Positions 53,688 through 62,914 of a stretch of 64,000 nucleotides of DNA are shown here, piece after piece. Under the pieces are notes generated by a model. It searched no databases. It had not been told where the DNA came from and saw only the letters and a list, made by a program, of their open reading frames with translations. Both the position numbers and the translations under genes were made by a program. The first letter of the stretch is position 1, and the number at the start of each line of letters is the position of its first letter. Source of the DNA: Sphingobacterium chungjuense (GTDB taxonomy: Bacteria; Bacteroidota; Bacteroidia; Sphingobacteriales; Sphingobacteriaceae); the NCBI RefSeq assembly GCF_011316935.1, contig NZ_WLYS01000003.1:372001-436000 (forward strand). The letters are read 5' to 3'.

Positions 53688-54128
53688 ATGAAAAAAACAT
53701 TGGGAAACCTCGTAGGCGGCCTTGTTGGCGCTGCCGTTCTTAATATCGTACATCAAGCAGTTGCACAATTTAGTGAGGATGCGCCGCGCGTAGACAAGGT
53801 GGGCGAAGAAGCACTTTCCAAAGGGCTCGGCAAAGTCGGCGTACAGCCACCGCAAGGGGAGAAATTATTCTTGACGACGCTTGCTGCAGATGTGATTAGC
53901 AATGCCGCTTATTACAGCCTTATCGGCATGGCGCGTCGCAAAAATATCATTGGTCTTGGGTTGGCATCTGGTCTTATCGCCGGAGCAGGCGCATTGGCCT
54001 TAACCAAGCCTATGGGTTTGGATGACAAACCTATCACGCGCACCACAAAAACAAAATACATGACGGTTGCTTGGTATGCCATCGGCGGACTAGCAGCTGG
54101 TTTGGTGATCAAATCATTAAGAAAGTAG
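53688..54128 (+). CDS. small membrane protein, unknown
   Basis: 146 residues with three to four hydrophobic stretches: GGLVGAAVLNIVHQAV, ISNAAYYSLIGMA, IIGLGLASGLIAGAGALAL and TVAWYAIGGLAAGLVI. The rest is soluble loop (EDAPRVDKVGEEALSKGLGKVGVQPPQGEKLF). I do not recognise the family. Confidence 0.65.
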   Translation: MKKTLGNLVGGLVGAAVLNIVHQAVAQFSEDAPRVDKVGEEALSKGLGKVGVQPPQGEKLFLTTLAADVISNAAYYSLIGMARRKNIIGLGLASGLIAGAGALALTKPMGLDDKPITRTTKTKYMTVAWYAIGGLAAGLVIKSLRK

Positions 54129-54141
54129 GTGAAAAACTAAC

Positions 54142-54167
54142 AAAGCCCCGCTATATAGCGAGGCTTT
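54142..54167. terminator. bidirectional terminator
   Basis: Stem AAAGCC-CGCTATATAGCG-GGCTTT with one mismatch, between convergent genes. Confidence 0.75.
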
Positions 54168-54194
54168 AAAGTATATCGTTTTTATACGAATGAC

Positions 54195-54785
54195 TTATTT
54201 CATGTCAGCGTGCATCTTCTTCACCATCTCTAGGTGTTGTTTTACGACAGGCTCTGTTTTCGCAGCAAAATCACGCAGTTGCTGATCCAGATTGTTTTTT
54301 GCACCATCTTCCATCACTTTATGCGCATCTTCATGTCCTTTGACCATCGCCTCGATATAAGCCTTATCGAATTCCACACCTTCTTTCTTCATCAAATCTT
54401 GTTTCTTCTGCTCGTGCGCAGCATCTAGTGAGGTCGGTACCATCACATTCTTTTGATCGGCGATGGATTTCAATTCCTCATTTACTTTTGTATGATCGTT
54501 GACCATCATCGTCGCAAACTCCTTGACTTTTGAATTGCTGCTTTTGTCGACGGCCAGTTTGCTCATCTCTACCTCAGCCATACCTCCTATTGCTGCTTTT
54601 CGTACAAAAGCAGTATCCGCCTGGGCATTACTCATGGCCTCGTCGTTAACCGCAGGTGGTGTAGTCGCCACACCCATCGTAGTATCAGAAGTTCCATCGG
54701 TCTTGTTCGCACTGTTGTTACAAGCGGTCGCCGCTAATATAGCCGAAACTGCCAGTGGATAAATTACATTTTTCATAGTTATCAA
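54195..54785 (-). CDS. DUF4142 lipoprotein
   Basis: 196 residues. Lipoprotein signal with LAATAC; a low-complexity linker; then the DUF4142 domain (about 50-195): ADTAFVRKAAIGGMAEVEMSKLAVDKSSNSKVKEFATMMVNDHTKVNEELKSIADQKNV and a helical end with HEDAHKVMEDGAKN. DUF4142 proteins are ferritin-like, four-helix envelope proteins of unknown function, often induced by stress. Confidence 0.9.
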   Translation of the reverse strand: MITMKNVIYPLAVSAILAATACNNSANKTDGTSDTTMGVATTPPAVNDEAMSNAQADTAFVRKAAIGGMAEVEMSKLAVDKSSNSKVKEFATMMVNDHTKVNEELKSIADQKNVMVPTSLDAAHEQKKQDLMKKEGVEFDKAYIEAMVKGHEDAHKVMEDGAKNNLDQQLRDFAAKTEPVVKQHLEMVKKMHADMK

Positions 54786-55328
54786 TTTTATATGTTTATA
54801 AATGTTTTTCTTCTGTTGTACAACGATTTATATGTCTTTTAGTTTTAAAAGGTTTAGAAAGACTGTCTTGAGGAATGATAATTTAATGATTACATAACCA
54901 CAGCTAACTCTCCATTCCCTAACGCACCATTCACCATACATTCAGGGAAGATTAACCTTTAATAGGCGTCTCCTTGTCGTTTGTAAGTACAGTTCTAATA
55001 CAGTACCAATACAGTACCAATACTCAAAATGACTATGTTAGTTACACTAACGATACACTAACAATACGGGAAAGGTGAAGCAATGCCGAATCAGTGGGCG
55101 ATCTATCTCCAATTAATTTGGCCTTTCAAGGCAGTTGAAAAGAGCTATAACCCAAAATTGAATTAATCATCACAGCGTTAATAAACTGTTAATCAGCGGC
55201 CAACTACCGGAATAAAAATACAAATAAGATTAAATTACTTAACTTGCAGTTATGCGTTAATTTATACCCATGGTATTCTGATTTTTTTTTAGAACCGCTC
55301 GCACACAGCTAGAAAAAAGCGACAGGTA
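54786..55328. other. intergenic with short tandem repeat
   Basis: The 11-mer AATACAGTACC is repeated in tandem at 54997-55007 and 55008-55018, followed by a partial third copy. The next 60 bp have TAAC-containing words (TTACACTAAC, ATACACTAAC). No gene seen. Confidence 0.5.
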
Positions 55329-56100
55329 ATGGCAAAACAAATAGACATATCGAAATTGATCCAAATGGTCAACCATCTTTCCTCATCGGAAAGTGGCATC
55401 AACCGCTTTGCCTTCGGCAAGAAAAAGGGCGTGAGTGGCAAACGTGTCTTGAAAGATCCGAAGTTTCAGCGTACACGCGAAAATGCTTATGAATTCGGCC
55501 GTGCCTCCAAAAAAGCCAAGCAAATACGTCAGCAGCTCCACTATGTCACGAGAGAAATGGCCGATAAATCGCTAAGGACTAGATTGGTTTCCTTGGTACA
55601 CCGCATACAGAAAAGCGACAGCAAAAGCTTGCGGGGCGATCGCATGTTACGAGACGAAAACACGCCCCAATTGCGCGGATTTGAATTTAATATCAATAGC
55701 AGCCTATCCCACCTCTTGGCAGAGCGGCTGATCACAAAGTTCGATCGCATTTCTGGAATGGCGACACTTAAAATCCCGCCTTTCGAACCTGAAATCGGCA
55801 TGAAAAAAACATAAGGGTGCTACACATATAAAATTTCGATTTGCAGTTGCTGCGCTTCCAAACACTGAAGAGCGATTGCCTCGGCCGATCATGACGGAGA
55901 CGGATTACATTCCGCTCATGGGCTATTACGAAGGGGATGAACTGCGGGCAACACTTCCTGCTCCCACATCGGAAGTGGTGTACTGCATTGCGGGTATATC
56001 GATACATCAAATCATCCACGGCACGTATTATCCACTAGTGAATGGACTACATAATGCGCTTACCATTACACTAGTAGATGTGTCGAAAGAAGTAGAATAA
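55329..56100 (+). pseudogene. DUF6266-like protein, frameshifted in an A7 run
   Basis: The first frame gives 161 residues (FGKKKGVSGKRVLKDPKFQRTRENAYEFGRASKKAKQIR...GFEFNINSSLSHLLAERL...IPPFEPEIGMKKT). Skipping one A of the A7 at 55803-55809 continues directly with HKGATHIKFRFAVAALPNTE, then ERLPRPIMTETDYIPLMGYY, and on to VYCIAGISIHQIIHGTYYPLVNGLHNALTITLVDV, stop at 56100. The joined protein (~256 residues) has the layout of DUF6266-type proteins, as I remember them. Either the gene is broken, the base call is wrong, or slippage is used. Confidence 0.7.
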
Positions 56101-56146
56101 GCATTGTAATGCTTGTTCTATTTCTTCTTTAATCAATGTTCTCGCA

Positions 56147-56680
56147 CTATTTTTTACGTCCGTAATCCAACCATTGTTCCTCTACAAAATTTAGTTGTCC
56201 ATTATGCTTTAGGTAAAATCTGAAAAGTAGCGGTTCATAAACCATAGCATATTCACTCTCCTGCACACCAAAATCAATTTCCTTAGAAATGTTCATCTTC
56301 TCAAATATTCCGACCTGATCAAACACGATAATCTCGACACTATCTAATGTTAGGAAACCGATGCTTGCCGCGCTATAATCCTTCGAATGCAATTCAAAGA
56401 ATCTAGGTTCGACAATTGAAAAGTCAAAAAACACGCTATCCTGTCTGTTCTTGACATTTAAAATATTGATATCTTCGAATCCCAAGTCACCAATACCGTA
56501 TTCTTTCTTTAGTATATCAACGGCTTTTCTAAGAGAAGAAGTATCACCCTGATAGGCGAATTCAGATAATTCCTTCACGTAACTATTTTCCTTGCTATCA
56601 GCCGTCGTGGCGGATTTATCATTAATACAAGCGATTATGACTATGGAAGTGATACAAATAAATACGAATAGCTTCATCAA
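56147..56680 (-). CDS. hypothetical lipoprotein
   Basis: 177 residues; signal IVIIACIND with lipidated Cys. The mature domain has FAYQGDTSSLRKAVDILKKEYGIGDLGFEDINILNVKNRQDSVFFDFSIVEPRFFEL. Family not recognised. Next to another small lipoprotein gene on the same strand. Confidence 0.65.
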   Translation of the reverse strand: MMKLFVFICITSIVIIACINDKSATTADSKENSYVKELSEFAYQGDTSSLRKAVDILKKEYGIGDLGFEDINILNVKNRQDSVFFDFSIVEPRFFELHSKDYSAASIGFLTLDSVEIIVFDQVGIFEKMNISKEIDFGVQESEYAMVYEPLLFRFYLKHNGQLNFVEEQWLDYGRKK

Positions 56681-56785
56681 AACAGATTTTGTAGCGATAT
56701 TATTAAAGTTCTATATAACAGATGTGCAATCGATACTTTTTACATAAAATAAGAGTGAATTATTAGCTATACACTTTCCTTATGT

Positions 56786-57283
56786 CTAGAACTTATCACT
56801 TGCTTTAAGTTTCACCTTTGAATACAACACATCATCAATAGCGTCGTAGGCTTTAAAATGATAGTTATAATTTATCAGCGATTTTATCACAGAAGCTAGC
56901 TGAGCGTTATTATACAAATATTGCCCTCGTGCGTTAAAAAAATCATCATTACTATTGAAATAAACACTATTCCGATTTTCTACGATAATAAATATATTTT
57001 CAGAATAGCCATCTAAAGAATTCTTCGCGACTCCAAGAGATGAATTGTCTGTTAAACTGGAAGAAATGACTTTTTCTATCGAATCAAATTTTTCAGGCGT
57101 TACAGTAACATCCTTTAGACTCCTTATTGTTGCTGGCACTAATTCCTCATAGCTCCCAAAATCTGGCCATGTATTCGGACCATCATCAAAAAAACCATTT
57201 GAAAAATAGATTAAAATTTCTTTCTCTTCGGTGTTACAAGCACTTAAAAGTATCATTGTAATTAATAAACAAGCTAACTTCAT
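56786..57283 (-). CDS. hypothetical lipoprotein
   Basis: 165 residues; lipobox LLSAC. ILIYFSNGFFDDGPNTWPDFGSYEELVPATIRSLKDVTVTPEKFDSIEKVISSSL. Family not recognised. Its strand and neighbours suggest a small envelope-protein group upstream of the LytTR pair. Confidence 0.65.
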   Translation of the reverse strand: MKLACLLITMILLSACNTEEKEILIYFSNGFFDDGPNTWPDFGSYEELVPATIRSLKDVTVTPEKFDSIEKVISSSLTDNSSLGVAKNSLDGYSENIFIIVENRNSVYFNSNDDFFNARGQYLYNNAQLASVIKSLINYNYHFKAYDAIDDVLYSKVKLKASDKF

Positions 57284-57329
57284 AACTCAAAAATTTATTC
57301 ATCCATTTTCATCAAGCAGCGAAAGCTAA

Positions 57330-58079
57330 TCAACACACCCCTCTCAAAGCTTTTTTCACAGTATCTTTATTTGGTTTAGAAATTGGAATTTTCTGGCCGG
57401 ATAGTAAAAGTAACACACCACCATCTTCTTTCAGCCAGCTTTTCACGAATTGTGGGTTGATGAGGTGACTTTGGTGCGTTCTCAGAAAACCATTCGGAGA
57501 GAGCATATCCGCATATTCTTTGAGCGATTTGGACACCATGATCTGCTCACCATTGGATAGGAAAAACTGCGTATAGGTATTGTCTGCTTCACAACGAACA
57601 ATGTCGGACAAGCTGACATAGCGTATCTCTTGCTGCATTTGCAATGCAATTTTGCTTAGGCTAGTATCTGGTTTTTGCAATTGCTGTAGAAAAAAATCAA
57701 GTTGCGCGGTCTGTTTTTGCGTCGCGAGCTTCGCTCCTGCTTTATCGACCGCCTGCACCAATTCTTCGATATCGATTGGCTTCAACAAATAATCTAAGGC
57801 AGCACATTTGACCGCTCGTATGGCATAATGGTCGTAAGCAGTCACGAAGATGACTTCGAAATCGCGGGCAGGCAGCTGTTGCAATACATCAAATCCCGTC
57901 TTATCGCCGAGCTGAATATCTAGAAACAACAGATCGGGGGCATATCTCTGCACCACCTCAATAGCAGTGGATACCGTTTGCGCTGTCGCAACGATGCTCA
58001 TCTGCGGGCAACGCTTTTCGAGTAAAGTCCGCAGGTTTTCCAGATTAGAAATTTCGTCATCAATTAATACTGCTCTCAT
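57330..58079 (-). CDS. LytTR-family response regulator
   Basis: 249 residues. Receiver domain with phospho-acceptor Asp54 (LLFLDIQLGD), Thr and Lys at AYD/KPI positions, and a C-terminal LytTR DNA-binding domain (about 150-249): RYVSLSDIVRCEADNTYTQFFLSNGEQIMVSKSLKEYADML..FLRTHQSHLIN. Starts 4 bp after the sensor kinase gene, its partner. Confidence 0.92.
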   Translation of the reverse strand: MRAVLIDDEISNLENLRTLLEKRCPQMSIVATAQTVSTAIEVVQRYAPDLLFLDIQLGDKTGFDVLQQLPARDFEVIFVTAYDHYAIRAVKCAALDYLLKPIDIEELVQAVDKAGAKLATQKQTAQLDFFLQQLQKPDTSLSKIALQMQQEIRYVSLSDIVRCEADNTYTQFFLSNGEQIMVSKSLKEYADMLSPNGFLRTHQSHLINPQFVKSWLKEDGGVLLLLSGQKIPISKPNKDTVKKALRGVC

Positions 58080-58083
58080 TATG

Positions 58084-59700
58084 CTAAAGCCAATCGGTTA
58101 AGGTCATGCTAACTACGGTTCCGCTGGTAGTCGAGCGGATATCTAAGATAACTTGATTTTCTTTATAAATACTATTTAATAGTGCTACCCTGCGTTGGCT
58201 CAACAGCAGCCCCAAGCCATCACTTTTCTGTTGGGTATCGAAGCCATGTCCATTATCGGTGATGGTGAATAGTAAATCATTGTTGCGCCGTAAAAACTCA
58301 ATCGTGATCATGCCATCAGCGCCTTTTTGCGCTATACCATGCTTCACGGCATTCTCTACGAAAGGCTGTAGCAGCATACTGGGAATTTCAATATTGGCAA
58401 GATCGACCTCATCAGCAACTTTGATGTCGTATTGGAAGCCAAACCGCAACTGCTCCATCTGCAAGTAATCGTCGAGCAATGCTTTTTCTTGTGCCAAGGT
58501 AATCCGTTCGCGATCATTGAGCACATTACGGGTTAGTCGGGCAAATTTCGCCAAGTATTGATTAGCATGATCTATCTCATTTTTGTTCATGAGATTTTGA
58601 ATACCAGCCAATGCATTGAATAGAAAATGCGGATTCAATTGCGAACGTATGGTACTGAGTTGCAACTTAACAGTATTCTTTTGTTGTTCTTTTTCTTCCA
58701 GCACCTTTCTATTTCTTCTTTTTATGATAGTAAGCACCATTAAAAATAGGAAACCAAGAATTAGAATTACCAGGAAGGTGTACGTTAACAATTCCTTCTG
58801 ACTGTAGATCTCCTGATCTAAAGTAATAGCGAGTGTATGTCTGGCCGTATATTTTTCAATATCTGCTGGGGTCATATTACAATCTAGACAATTTTTCCAG
58901 TCTATCGATGGCTGAATGATGATCTCATAATCGCCTGATTTTTTGAAAATGCTTTTATCAAGGTTTACGTTAGGTAAATGCTGACCATCTTCGTCCATAT
59001 AACCCAAATAGAGCCACGCAGAAGATTCAAAGATAATTTTATCACTATGTTTATCTTTTACAGAAATGCCGTATGCATAGTCAATATCTGACCGTTCTCT
59101 TACAATCGTTAACTGGGAATCATTCTTCGTAAAAGTAAAGGTGGTCTTGTCCTTTCCTAAATCTATGAAGTCAGCATGATAGCCATTATCATTTTTTGAC
59201 TGTTTTGTAAGGAGTTTGATCTTAGCTTTCGGAATTGGTTTCCCGTAAAACACATTTTTGTAGATATTGGCAGGTCTTTGGATATCATAGGTGAGTATGG
59301 TAATGGTTTGATTTTTAATAGGGAATACACCCAATGACATAAAGTCAAATATTTCTTCATCACCTCTACTGCCTTCTTTAAGCTGCGCCATGTCAATCGA
59401 TTTATTGACTATTAATGGCTTGTCATCGACCAAGATGGTGTAACGGTAATTCTGTACAGTCTCTGTTTTCTTAAAGTAAATTTCAATATTTACAGCATTG
59501 ACATCTGGCAGGAAATTAAAGTAAGTGTTGGGTTGATTTGGAAAAATATTAGCATAGTACACGTTCTTGGCAGCACTATCAACCTGCATATTCAATCTTC
59601 CTCCTGCGGCGTAATTGTAATTAAAGTCAATGCCTTTTTGTGCATATACTGTGCTGAGCGCGACAATAAAACTGAGGATGGTGTAGATGAGCTTTATCAT
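58084..59700 (-). CDS. LytS-type sensor histidine kinase
   Basis: 538 residues. A signal peptide and a ~280-residue extracytoplasmic region of beta type, a single membrane helix (about 300-325, LTYTFLVILILGFLFLMVLTII), then the His_kinase domain with LRSQLNPHFLFNALAGIQNLM (phospho-His) and HATPase FVENAVKHGIAQ..DNGHGFDTQ. The extracellular domain is not recognised. Signals to the LytTR regulator encoded next. Confidence 0.9.
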   Translation of the reverse strand: MIKLIYTILSFIVALSTVYAQKGIDFNYNYAAGGRLNMQVDSAAKNVYYANIFPNQPNTYFNFLPDVNAVNIEIYFKKTETVQNYRYTILVDDKPLIVNKSIDMAQLKEGSRGDEEIFDFMSLGVFPIKNQTITILTYDIQRPANIYKNVFYGKPIPKAKIKLLTKQSKNDNGYHADFIDLGKDKTTFTFTKNDSQLTIVRERSDIDYAYGISVKDKHSDKIIFESSAWLYLGYMDEDGQHLPNVNLDKSIFKKSGDYEIIIQPSIDWKNCLDCNMTPADIEKYTARHTLAITLDQEIYSQKELLTYTFLVILILGFLFLMVLTIIKRRNRKVLEEKEQQKNTVKLQLSTIRSQLNPHFLFNALAGIQNLMNKNEIDHANQYLAKFARLTRNVLNDRERITLAQEKALLDDYLQMEQLRFGFQYDIKVADEVDLANIEIPSMLLQPFVENAVKHGIAQKGADGMITIEFLRRNNDLLFTITDNGHGFDTQQKSDGLGLLLSQRRVALLNSIYKENQVILDIRSTTSGTVVSMTLTDWL

Positions 59701-59885
59701 AATGTTTAAGTTTGATTTTTCTCAAACTTGTCACAATTATAATAAATCTAAAACCCGAAAACAGCAAAGACCGCTATGGAATTAGTAAAGTTGCTATTGG
59801 GTGCAGTATTTGAATATTGAATCAGCAGACTGATGCGATTAACTCAACTACTGTCAAGTTGCTTGAAATATGGGAACCTCTATGT

Positions 59886-60206
59886 CTAAGCTTCTTCCAC
59901 ACTTACACTATTTTGTGATCGCTCAAAATACAATTCCAGCGCCCTGTTCGCGATTCGTGCAATAGCGGGTTCTGGCCACTCATAACTCGTGAGCTCTTGA
60001 TTACAATAGGCAAATAATGCTGAGATATTATATAAATGATCTTCATTATGCTGAACCGCAAAACTCATAAACACGCTCCGAAGCATTTGAATATGATGCT
60101 CTTCTAAGTTACGTGCAACCTCATGATTTATAAGATAATCTTCAATAAGTTTTTCAGTCATATTGTTTGTCGTTTTATGTACTAACTCGTACGGACTTTG
60201 CATCAT
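59886..60206 (-). CDS. hypothetical, helical
   Basis: 106 residues from ATG 60206, or 91 from ATG 60161. LIEDYLINHEVARNLEEHHIQMLRSVFMSFAVQHNEDHLYNISALFAYCNQELTSYEWPEPAIARIANRALELYFE. Soluble and helical, family not recognised. Confidence 0.55.
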   Translation of the reverse strand: MMQSPYELVHKTTNNMTEKLIEDYLINHEVARNLEEHHIQMLRSVFMSFAVQHNEDHLYNISALFAYCNQELTSYEWPEPAIARIANRALELYFERSQNSVSVEEA

Positions 60207-60570
60207 TGGTCGATGATAATAGCATACTTCCCAAAACTATAATCTTTAAAAAATCTCTCCTGTGATAATTACCTAATGACGCTATAAAGGCAGCAAAAAT
60301 ACAGTCTTATTTGTAATTAAAATATAATTAGTAGTAAATGTCCCGTATTTGTCCCGTCGACATGGTTTTGATATTTTCTTTGATATGGCATATAGTGACT
60401 TTTATCGTTTTTAGGATGATTTTAACGAAAAGGGGTTGGAGATTTGGAGGTTGCATGATCGTTTTTGTTGCGCGCCATAAACTTGATTGATGACTTTCAA
60501 ATCATGATTACGGGTCACTACATGAGCGTAGATTTGTCAACGTGTACGACTATCAGAGCTAGATACATTA
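60207..60570. other. intergenic, short direct repeat only
   Basis: TGTCCCGT occurs twice, 11 bp apart start to start, near 60339-60358. No gene seen. Confidence 0.35.
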
Positions 60571-60595
60571 AAAACGCACCATTACAGTGCGTTTT
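60571..60595 (-). terminator. Rho-independent terminator of the enolase-superfamily gene
   Basis: Stem AAAACGCAC / GTGCGTTTT with a 7-nt loop; on the minus strand it is followed by a T run. About 95 bp after the stop of the gene at 60690. Confidence 0.75.
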
Positions 60596-60689
60596 CTATT
60601 GTGACCTTTCAAGAAAGGTATAATTTAGTCTGGACATGAACACGTTTTTAATCAAATAACGCTCACGAACAGACAAAGAAGGTAGATCA

Positions 60690-61901
60690 TTACACTTCCT
60701 TCAACAATCGCATCCCAAAGCCAGGCAATGCTGGAGGTATCAATTTTCCATCTTTCAATTGATAACCAGACAGATCCACATCTTCAGACGTACTCGATAC
60801 GCCTTCAATAGTCACGACATTACCCAGACCACCAGCCAGATGAGCGGTGTAGTATGATTTCAACAATGATCCCCAGGCGTGTGGTGAAGCCGACGTATTG
60901 GTTTTCTTTAATTCCGGAATCAATTTGCGCCAATTGGTAAATCCCAACTCTTCAATATCGGTGAGGTGTACATCCAGCAATTTCTTCTCAATCAAGGTGT
61001 TTAAGAATTGTTGATCGGCATCGGCTTCGCCATCAGCGAGCAAAGGATTTAGTCCTTGTCCTTTTAGGTAAGCTCTTAGCTTCTCATACTCTGGTACCGT
61101 TTCGTGGAAAGGCTCTTCAATCCAAAATAACTTGACGCCAGCAATTCCTTCTAGGTATTGAATAAATTCCTCAACCGAGAACCCATTGTTGCCATCCACC
61201 AAGATTCCACAATCTGGAAATGCGCTGGCAACTGCTTTGGTGACTTCTATATCGCGCTTCAGCCCTTGTTCGAATGGCATCCAACGGTGACCACGACCAA
61301 TCTTCAACTTAAACTGCCGATAACCCAGATGGTAATCATACTTACACTCTTCCAAAATCTTCTCAATACCACCCGGTTGATGCGATGGCTCCAGATCATC
61401 AAAGTAAATCATACCGCTATAGCAATCCGTAATGATTGGCTCCGATTGTCCCAACAGTGCATAAACGGGTTTGTTGAGAATGACGCCGGCGAGATCATGC
61501 AACGCAAAATCGAAGGCAATATGACTTGGGGTGGTAATGCCCAACTCTGGCTTAAACAAGTCAGACACCTTCTTGCCGACTAATTGTGTACTGAGGTTTT
61601 CCGCATCACGCCGGCTTCCGCGCAGCGAGCCCCAACCCATCGCGCCTTGATTGGTATCGATCATACAAATCTCAACACGCGGGCCATAGCCATGTAGATC
61701 CAATCGGGCATTTTTACCGACCAACCTTGGGTATTGTAACCTCACATTCGAAAATCGTATCCGCTGAATGGTGTGATGGGATAAGTCGTCGGCTGGGCGA
61801 TCGGCTAGACGTTCCATCAGTGATTGACCATAGGAGCTCTGCCCTAGCGTGGTCGATAAAGCCCCAATACCCAGAGCCTGCAAGAAATTGCTGCGTTTCA
61901 T
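60690..61901 (-). CDS. enolase-superfamily enzyme (mandelate racemase/muconate lactonising type)
   Basis: 403 residues. The N-terminal MKRSNFLQALGIGALSTTLGQSS looks like an export signal of the Bacteroidota Tat or Sec type. Barrel motifs: FKLKIGRGH (catalytic Lys), GILVDGNNGFS (first metal Asp), FWIEEPF (second Glu), LLADGEADAD (third ligand) and ASPHAWGS. It removes a proton next to a carboxylate; substrate unknown, probably an acid sugar or similar. A lone gene with its own terminator. Confidence 0.85.
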   Translation of the reverse strand: MKRSNFLQALGIGALSTTLGQSSYGQSLMERLADRPADDLSHHTIQRIRFSNVRLQYPRLVGKNARLDLHGYGPRVEICMIDTNQGAMGWGSLRGSRRDAENLSTQLVGKKVSDLFKPELGITTPSHIAFDFALHDLAGVILNKPVYALLGQSEPIITDCYSGMIYFDDLEPSHQPGGIEKILEECKYDYHLGYRQFKLKIGRGHRWMPFEQGLKRDIEVTKAVASAFPDCGILVDGNNGFSVEEFIQYLEGIAGVKLFWIEEPFHETVPEYEKLRAYLKGQGLNPLLADGEADADQQFLNTLIEKKLLDVHLTDIEELGFTNWRKLIPELKKTNTSASPHAWGSLLKSYYTAHLAGGLGNVVTIEGVSSTSEDVDLSGYQLKDGKLIPPALPGFGMRLLKEV

Positions 61902-62156
61902 AGTGTAGAATTTATAGTTAGCGGCACTTGAGTGCCTAAGTTTATATCATCGTCCCACTCTAGACAAATCAATATTATGACTTGCTATAACGATTTATCT
62001 TTTTGAGCTAATAATTGACATAGCTAAGCTCATATCAGGAAAAATCGATCTACTGGAACGGGGCGTTTAGTTTATAATGTGTTGTAAATATAGCATTTAT
62101 ACCAAACTACGGTCAAGAAAAACAGGAAAATAAGTGAGGCGTTCAGATGACTCAGC

Positions 62157-62744
62157 TTAATGATTGTTATAATCGATATCTAGATTGTATTTCAATAGCA
62201 GACCACTTAAGTTCATAGCAGAGAATTTCGCTTTCTTCATTTTATTACGATCGGGATCTATCGCAAAGTTGACTGCCGTACTAAAATCTACTTTTTCTAG
62301 ATTGGTATTGGAAAAACGAGTCGCGGAAAGATCACAGTTTTGAAATGATGAACTAGTCAGGTCGGCTTCGGTAAATTCTACCTCCTTGAGCTTACAGTTG
62401 GTAAAAATGGTTTTCCGCAACTTCGTACCGAAGAAATTGCTATAATCTAGATAGCAGTCGGTAAAAGAAAATGAAAAGGCAAACATATTGCAGCGGGTAA
62501 AATCCAGACCCAGCATCTTGCAAGCGATGAATTCCGCATTTCTAAAACCGACACCATCGATCAGCGCCATCGTAAGATCACATAGTTGGAATGTACAGTC
62601 TTCGAAAGCATTGCCCATCAAGTCACTTTTATTAAAATTGCAACTCACAAAGGTGCAGTTCACAAATTCTCGATTCCTCAATTTCTTCTCTGAATAATCG
62701 ACTCCTGTAAATGTTTTATCTTGATGTACTACCGTTTCTTCCAT
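62157..62744 (-). CDS. pentapeptide-repeat protein
   Basis: 195 residues with tandem A(D/N)LxX-like repeats: FNKSDLMGNAFEDCTFQLCDLTMALIDGVGFRNAEFIACKMLGLDFTRCNMFAFSF... and TEADLTSSSFQNCDLSATRFSNTNLEKVDFS. The right-handed quadrilateral helix resembles Qnr and MfpA DNA mimics. Gyrase protection is possible but not shown by sequence alone. Confidence 0.88.
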   Translation of the reverse strand: MEETVVHQDKTFTGVDYSEKKLRNREFVNCTFVSCNFNKSDLMGNAFEDCTFQLCDLTMALIDGVGFRNAEFIACKMLGLDFTRCNMFAFSFSFTDCYLDYSNFFGTKLRKTIFTNCKLKEVEFTEADLTSSSFQNCDLSATRFSNTNLEKVDFSTAVNFAIDPDRNKMKKAKFSAMNLSGLLLKYNLDIDYNNH

Positions 62745-62914
62745 GCTTTCCAGTGTAAGCGAAGATGCGAAAACGACATAGATAACGCAAAAAATATATT
62801 GAAAAATAAGTGGATAAATTCTTTAAAGACCACAAAATCATCGTACACGTACTACCTCTTGCGGCGGAATAGAATCCATAGCAAACCAATCCATCGGCCA
62901 AACGTTTTCTGGAT

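Noticed and set aside
54997..55023. Tandem AATACAGTACC considered as a CRISPR or iteron origin
   Set aside because: Only two full copies and no replication gene nearby.
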